In this document: positions 33,147 to 37,460 of the stretch, one piece after another
Numbering within the stretch: the stretch's first letter is position 1
Layout of the letters: every line of letters begins with the position of its first letter
Assembly (NCBI GenBank): GCA_016841045.1
Contig: JAENZX010000035.1
Coordinates: 1-37,460 of the forward strand
Direction: 5' to 3'
DNA length: 37,460 bases
Origin: Thermincola carboxydiphila
Lineage (GTDB): Bacteria; Bacillota; Thermincolia; Thermincolales; UBA2595
Program-made: the position numbers and the translations under genes
Notes under the pieces: generated by a model
What the model was told of the DNA's origin: nothing
The model's input: the letters and a program-made list of their open reading frames with translations, nothing else
Database searches by the model: none

Positions 33147-34106
33147 CTACTTTGTAACGAAAAAGACCTTTACATTTCCCGCTCCCCGGTCAACTACAAA
33201 CAATTTACCTGTTTTATCAATAAACTGATTAGTAGGAAACACTAGCTGAATTTCCGGTCGTACAGCCTGAGGTGAAACCATCAACTGTTTCCCTTCCTGG
33301 TCAAATATCCTTACCTGATGAGCAATGGTATCTGTAATAAAGGCGCGTCCCCACTTGTCAAAGGTAATCCCCCGCACCATGGAAAAAGAGGTTTCCGGCT
33401 GTCCGCCACCCGTTATTGTTTTTATAACACGGCCTTTTTTATCGAATACCTTGAGTGAGTAGTTACCACTGTCTGCAACCCATAACCTCCCTTTCTTATC
33501 AAAGGCAGTGGCCTGGGGGTAACTTAAAGGGTGCTGTGGGTCAGATATTGTTCTGATTCGTTTCCCTTGTTCATTAAAGACTACAATTCTATGGTTTAAT
33601 AAGTCTGAAACGTATAATAGACCGTCCGGACCCATGGTCAAAAAACCTGGTTTAAGGTCACTGGAAGGCTCAACAACAGTACGAAGATATTTCCCTGTAG
33701 GATTGAAAACTTTGATATCATTGTTAATTGAATCCGAAACCACTAAATTCCCCTCGCTGGAAATTACTATCCCATTAGGGAAACCAAAGGAATCTTTACC
33801 TTTACCGGGCTTGCCAAAAGAAAACAGTTTTTTACCTGTATTTGAATAAACAAGTATCCTGGCTGTCCCTCCGTCAGTCACGTAAACCCGGCCACGGGCA
33901 TCTACTGTTACAGTGTTAGGTCTCACCGGTCCGGTGGCATCCCCCAACGAGTATAGATAAGAAGGAAATTGCTTCTCCGTTATCAGGTTGTAATCTGTAG
34001 GAGTTGATCCCGCCAAACCCGGCCAGAGAAAAATACTCCCGTAAATAATTAAACCGGTTAGCACACATAGCGACCCAATAGTTGCTATTAATCTTGTCAA
34101 CCGCAT
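33147..34106 (-). CDS. Membrane-anchored NHL-repeat beta-propeller protein
   Basis: A 319-residue protein. An N-terminal transmembrane segment (about 5-24) is followed by about six NHL repeats. The units resemble VDARGRVYVTDGGTARILVY, SEGNLVVSDSINNDIKVF, PDGLLYVSDLLNHRIVVF, KKGRLWVADSGNYSLKVF and KWGRAFITDTIAHQVRIF. Such propellers bind partners or ligands outside the cell and often accompany multihaem cytochromes. GGAG lies upstream of the ATG at 34106; the earlier ATG at 34142 lacks a ribosome binding site. It ends 31 bases before the 11-haem cytochrome, so the two are co-transcribed. Confidence 0.88.
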   Translation of the reverse strand: MRLTRLIATIGSLCVLTGLIIYGSIFLWPGLAGSTPTDYNLITEKQFPSYLYSLGDATGPVRPNTVTVDARGRVYVTDGGTARILVYSNTGKKLFSFGKPGKGKDSFGFPNGIVISSEGNLVVSDSINNDIKVFNPTGKYLRTVVEPSSDLKPGFLTMGPDGLLYVSDLLNHRIVVFNEQGKRIRTISDPQHPLSYPQATAFDKKGRLWVADSGNYSLKVFDKKGRVIKTITGGGQPETSFSMVRGITFDKWGRAFITDTIAHQVRIFDQEGKQLMVSPQAVRPEIQLVFPTNQFIDKTGKLFVVDRGAGNVKVFFVTK

Positions 34107-34448
34107 TTTTATCAACTCCAATCCAATTAGAGCACTAAACAATGTAGTAGTTTAATTCATCTATTCTGATTTCTAGAAACTATTATTATTGTCCTTCTGA
34201 TTTAACCAAACTTATATCCGGTAATTTAGGGCACCAAAGCAAGAACTTTCCGTATTACATCCTCCCCAGGGGTAACCCCCCAGCCCTGTTCCGGTGCGTA
34301 CCTTTGAACCATCCAGGTAATATTAATTCTGTCTTTAAAAGATTAAACCGCAGGTGAATTGATTCATTTACGGCAAAAGAGAGAGGACGCAAAGTACGCA
34401 GAGAGTCAGAGGTATCCCAACATATGGTCTCTTCTTCTTTTTTCTTCT
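34107..34448. other. Intergenic region between the TPR and NHL genes with possible structured RNA
   Basis: No gene is seen in these 342 bases. The GC-rich stretch 34225-34320 contains GGGGTAACCCC (34269-34279) and distant complementary segments GCACC (about 34231) and GGTGC (about 34293). It could therefore fold into a multi-stem RNA on either strand. At 34373-34413 there is a purine-rich run with repeated ACGCA units. On the minus strand, TTGGTT with an 18-base spacer and TAATAG (near 34177-34206) is a possible promoter for the NHL gene. I do not recognise a known riboswitch class. Confidence 0.45.
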
Positions 34449-35087
34449 TTAACTGTTGCCGGTAAGGCGGATTACTGCTTCTCTGGCCTGTTTGAAATCT
34501 GGTACATAGAGCAGAGCTGTTCTATATTGTTTTAGAGCCTCCTCCTTTTTACCCTGGGCTTCGTAAACCATGCCCAGCTCTATCATAATGTCAGCTGAAC
34601 CTGGTGAAACTTCCAGGGCAAGATCATACTGCTCTTTGGCTTTGGCAAACTGCTTTGATTCGCGATAAACTTGTGCCAGCAAGTAGGCTGCACCCTCATA
34701 ACGGGGGTTTTGCCCTAATACAATTTTCATCTGTCTTTCAGCTTTTTTATAATCACCCGATTCTTTAGCCATCAGACCGATTTGAAACATGGCATCCAGA
34801 TTGCCTTTGTCCAACTTTAAAACCTTACTGTATTCTGATAGAGCTTTATCTGTCTTACCCCGCAGGTGATATATCTTCCCAAGGTTTAGATGAGCTTTAA
34901 CATCCCTGGGATTTACCCGCAGAAGGTGCTCGTAGGCCTCCTGGTCCTTTACAATTTGCGGCTTTTTTGCCTGCGATACTAAATAATATTTATAACCCGC
35001 TGCAACACAGGATGTAATCAAAACGACCGTAAAGACGGCAATTAGCGTCAAAGCCGTGCTGCGGCTAACAATCCGACCGTTCTCCAT
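34449..35087 (-). CDS. Membrane-anchored tetratricopeptide repeat protein
   Basis: A 212-residue protein. A transmembrane helix at about 8-30 is followed by four or five TPR units of 34 residues, starting near AYEHLLRVNPRDVKAHLNLG and including AMFQIGLMAKESGDYKKAER and IMIELGMVYEAQGKKEEALK. TPR arrays scaffold protein assembly. The orientation places the repeats outside the membrane, next to the exported NHL and cytochrome proteins. GGGTGAAGG lies just before the ATG. It is the first gene after the CRP/FNR-type palindrome at 35169-35184. Confidence 0.9.
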   Translation of the reverse strand: MENGRIVSRSTALTLIAVFTVVLITSCVAAGYKYYLVSQAKKPQIVKDQEAYEHLLRVNPRDVKAHLNLGKIYHLRGKTDKALSEYSKVLKLDKGNLDAMFQIGLMAKESGDYKKAERQMKIVLGQNPRYEGAAYLLAQVYRESKQFAKAKEQYDLALEVSPGSADIMIELGMVYEAQGKKEEALKQYRTALLYVPDFKQAREAVIRLTGNS

Positions 35088-35168
35088 CCACCTTCACCCT
35101 TTCATTCATTAAGTAAACATATATAATTAACTACTGTTTCTATGTTCTAGAAAGTATAATTATCCTAC

Positions 35169-35184
35169 TGTGAATTCTATCACA
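35169..35184. promoter_or_regulatory. Perfect CRP/FNR-family operator upstream of the TPR-NHL-cytochrome genes
   Basis: TGTGAATTCTATCACA is an exact TGTGA-N6-TCACA palindrome, the consensus of CRP and of Bacillus-type FNR. It lies 82-97 bases before the TPR gene. On the minus strand it overlaps TTGTGA (35180-35185), which with a 17-base spacer and TAATTA (35157-35162) could be a promoter. In that arrangement the site would repress. If the start point lies farther downstream, it would activate. The regulator is not encoded in the window. Confidence 0.65.
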
Positions 35185-35225
35185 AACTTATTCAATGATG
35201 TGCTGAAAATTAATGGAAGTAAGTT

Positions 35226-35260
35226 AAAAAAAAACCGCGGTGGGAGTATCACCGCAGTTT
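35226..35260 (-). terminator. Terminator after the leucine-rich-repeat gene
   Basis: CTGCGGTG and CACCGCGG (35250-35257 and 35235-35242) form a stem with one mismatch, extended by A/T pairs, followed on the minus strand by nine T residues. It ends the LRR transcript about 110 bases after its stop. Confidence 0.85.
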
Positions 35261-35370
35261 CGTGCAATCGTAATTATCCAAATTTAAATATATTATAACC
35301 CAGGCATTGATCCCAATAATAAGACGGAAAGTCTGGCTGCGTCCACCGTCAGCATCACCATAGTTGACCG

Positions 35371-37460
35371 TTATGCCGTCGGTACCAGTGGCTCTTTTGT
35401 CCATGGTCCATCCCATGTACCATCATAAATTCCCTCCCCACCGGTTTCCTGATTAAAATAGGCATCACGGAAATAGTCAGTGAAAAGATCTAACAAGTGA
35501 ATACCTATATACGTAACCTTGGAGCCTATCATTATTGTCTGTAAATTATAATCTCTAAGGAATGCATTAGCTCCAATGCTCGTCACGCTGCCTGGAATAG
35601 CTATACTTGTCAGCGCGGGGTTATCTGCAAAGGCAAGGCCGCCAATAAAAGTCAGGCCGTTGCCCAGCGTTATGTTGTCCAGCTTAGTATTTCGGAAGGC
35701 CGCCTCACCGATGGTAATAACACTATCCGGTATTACCACATTGTCCAGGTCGGTCGTAGTAGTCCCCCGAAACGCCCGTGCGCCAATGGTCGTTACTTTA
35801 TCGCCAATTGTCAGGTCTGTAAGCGGGTTGAATTCAAAAGCGCCATCACCAATGGTAATTACATTAGCAGGAATTACTAAACTTGATAGTCTGTTATGGT
35901 AAAATGCATTCTCTTCAATGTTGGTTACACCAATGCCAATTGTCAAATCAGAAATTAAGCCATCTGCAAAAGCTCCCCAACCGATAGTGATTACATTGTC
36001 AGGAATAACTAAGCTGGTAAGTTTATTGACAGCAAATGCGTCACGGCCAATAGTTGTAACACCCTTGCCAATAATTAATTCGTTAAGATTGTAATCATAA
36101 TAGAATGCACCTTCGCCGATACTTGTTACACTGTCGGGAATTACCAGGCTGGTTAGCTGACTACAATCCGCAAATGCATAATCACCAATGCTTTGCACTC
36201 CGCTGCCAAGCGTCAAACTATTTACATCCCTATTTTGCGCAAAAGCATAATTACCAATTGTAGTTACACTGTCAGGAATAGTAACAGCGGTTAAGCTATT
36301 ATAGTAGAAAGCATAATCTTTAATTGTAATTACACTTTCAGGGATAGTAACAGCGGTTAGACTATCTCCGCTGAAGGCACTATCACCAATGGTTTGTACA
36401 CCGCTGCCAAGCGTAAGGCTGGAAAGATTATAATTATTTTCAAAGGCACTATCACCTATGGTGTATACACTGTCAGTGACAGTAACCGCGGTTAAGTTAT
36501 TCGAGTAAAAAGCTCTGATGCCTATGACAGTTAGGCTGTTCGGTAAAATGACACTGGTAAGTCCTTTAGTTTCAAATGCATTATCCCCTATTCTGCTTAC
36601 TGTTTGCCCGCCAATTTGAGATGGAATGATGACATTGGCTCCGCCAGCTGTATCATAGTCCGTGATAGTGCCTGTGGCGCTGTCAAAATTAAAATATTGA
36701 GCTTTGGTACTTACTTCTACCGGTATACAAACTGTAAGACCGGCATAAGAAGCGACAATGTTTGTTATTCCATAATCAACTGAAGATACCACTCCTGTTC
36801 CGTTAACAGTCGCAACTCCTGCATTTTCTGTTGACCATTGTGCTTTCGTCGTTATATCCATTTCTGTGGAATCACTGGAAATGGCAGTCAATACTATCTG
36901 CTGCATATTCCCTGGACCGTCTAAAGTAATGATTGAAGGGCTATAAGCCAATTGAGTCCACGGTGATACCGGACCTGCCGCGCCGCTGGTTACGCTGCCT
37001 GAGTAACTACCGCTGCCGGTGGCCACCACCCGCAAATATTTGTTGGCGTCATCCAACCGCGGAGTGTAGCTGCTCCCGGTAGCACCGGCGATAGCACCAT
37101 AAGGTCCATCAGCCGCGGCCGCTTCCTCCCACTGGTAGCTCACTGTGGCCCCAGCCGGGGTAAGCACCGTGGTCAGGGTTAGGTCCACCTGCGGCGTACC
37201 GCTGACCATCACAGCCGTAAGCGGCTGAGCCGCCATCGGTCCCACAGCCGCACTGGTGATGCTGCCGCTGTAGCCGTTGGTCCCTGTGGCCACTAACCTC
37301 AGATACCTGCCATAGTCGGCTGCCACTGGTGCGTAAGTGCTCCCGGTAGCACCGGCGATATCGCTATAAGGGCCATCAGCCGCGGCCGCGGCCTCCCACT
37401 GGTAGCTAGCAGTAGCACCCGCCGGGGCAAGCGCCCCCGCCGTAAGCATAGAACCCACCT
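35371..37460 (-). CDS. BspA-like leucine-rich-repeat surface protein, 5' end missing
   Basis: The C-terminal ~696 residues of a larger gene that continues past the right edge. The apparent GTG at 37458 is an internal valine of a repeat, not a start. First come two 89-residue repeats (AGATASYQWEAAAAADGPYS and its copy) of an Ig-like type, then a Big_2-like domain (about 165-252, with STENAGVATVNGTGVVSSVD). About 16 BspA-type LRR_5 units follow (LTSVIIPDSVTTIGDYAF and variants) to about residue 665. A short tail GGEGIYDGTWDGPWTKE resembles the usual end of such proteins. The repeats suggest an adhesin or surface-binding protein; no wall anchor is visible in this part. The first 500 bases are clearly richer in GC than the LRR part. 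Confidence 0.88.
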   Translation of the reverse strand, partial: VGSMLTAGALAPAGATASYQWEAAAAADGPYSDIAGATGSTYAPVAADYGRYLRLVATGTNGYSGSITSAAVGPMAAQPLTAVMVSGTPQVDLTLTTVLTPAGATVSYQWEEAAAADGPYGAIAGATGSSYTPRLDDANKYLRVVATGSGSYSGSVTSGAAGPVSPWTQLAYSPSIITLDGPGNMQQIVLTAISSDSTEMDITTKAQWSTENAGVATVNGTGVVSSVDYGITNIVASYAGLTVCIPVEVSTKAQYFNFDSATGTITDYDTAGGANVIIPSQIGGQTVSRIGDNAFETKGLTSVILPNSLTVIGIRAFYSNNLTAVTVTDSVYTIGDSAFENNYNLSSLTLGSGVQTIGDSAFSGDSLTAVTIPESVITIKDYAFYYNSLTAVTIPDSVTTIGNYAFAQNRDVNSLTLGSGVQSIGDYAFADCSQLTSLVIPDSVTSIGEGAFYYDYNLNELIIGKGVTTIGRDAFAVNKLTSLVIPDNVITIGWGAFADGLISDLTIGIGVTNIEENAFYHNRLSSLVIPANVITIGDGAFEFNPLTDLTIGDKVTTIGARAFRGTTTTDLDNVVIPDSVITIGEAAFRNTKLDNITLGNGLTFIGGLAFADNPALTSIAIPGSVTSIGANAFLRDYNLQTIMIGSKVTYIGIHLLDLFTDYFRDAYFNQETGGEGIYDGTWDGPWTKEPLVPTA

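Noticed and set aside
34225-34320. Cyclic di-GMP (GEMM-I) or cobalamin riboswitch
   Set aside because: The conserved core sequences of those classes are not present on either strand. Only general foldability is seen.

Overview
The window looks like a chromosomal piece of a strictly anaerobic, spore-forming, Gram-positive bacterium of the Desulfotomaculum/Peptococcaceae kind. This is inferred from four things: Wood-Ljungdahl (CO dehydrogenase/acetyl-CoA synthase) genes; haem genes that include a precorrin-2 dehydrogenase and a NirJ2-like radical SAM enzyme, suggesting a sirohaem-based route; a Spo0E-like sporulation protein; and large multihaem c-type cytochromes with a ResB/CcsA maturation system. 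There is no rRNA, insertion sequence, phage gene or CRISPR array. Nearly all genes are on the minus strand. Only the tRNA genes and one LysM gene are on the plus strand.

Layout by position (the minus-strand operons run right to left). 1-3186: acsB (cut by the window edge), cooS/acsA and cooC, preceded by a 400-base AT-rich control region with a near-consensus CRP/FNR-type palindrome. 3587-6949: a membrane-anchored alkaline-phosphatase-fold protein that appears to lack its catalytic residues, a UbiB/ABC1 kinase-like protein and a phasin-like protein. 7131-8362: tRNA-Asp, tRNA-Tyr, tRNA-Gln and tRNA-Leu, with good promoters and terminators, heptanucleotide repeats between them, and a 52-codon gene on the opposite strand. 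8389-14170: signalling genes, namely a hybrid histidine kinase, a PAS-GGDEF diguanylate cyclase and an HD-GYP protein, with a LysM protein between them. 14382-17243: a Nudix hydrolase, a Spo0E-like protein and an unusually long FtsA-like ATPase. 17364-17573: heptanucleotide repeats.

17561-29166 is a tetrapyrrole and cytochrome c block. Read in the direction of transcription it holds resB, ccsA, sirC, hemA, hemC, cobA-hemD, hemB, nirJ2-like, hemL, a four-haem membrane cytochrome and cheR. Together these make uroporphyrinogen III from glutamyl-tRNA, divert it through precorrin-2 to sirohydrochlorin, take part in a later haem step, and attach haem to exported cytochromes. 29513-35087 holds a TPR protein, an NHL beta-propeller protein and an 11-haem cytochrome with six Ig-like repeats. 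All three are anchored or exported, and a perfect TGTGA-N6-TCACA palindrome lies upstream. Next to resB-ccsA, this looks like a cell-surface electron-transfer module. 35371-37460 is the 3' part of a BspA-like leucine-rich-repeat surface protein.

Several start codons were moved downstream to a Shine-Dalgarno-supported ATG or GTG; the evidence fields say where. No tools were used, so family names rest on motifs seen by eye and on gene context.
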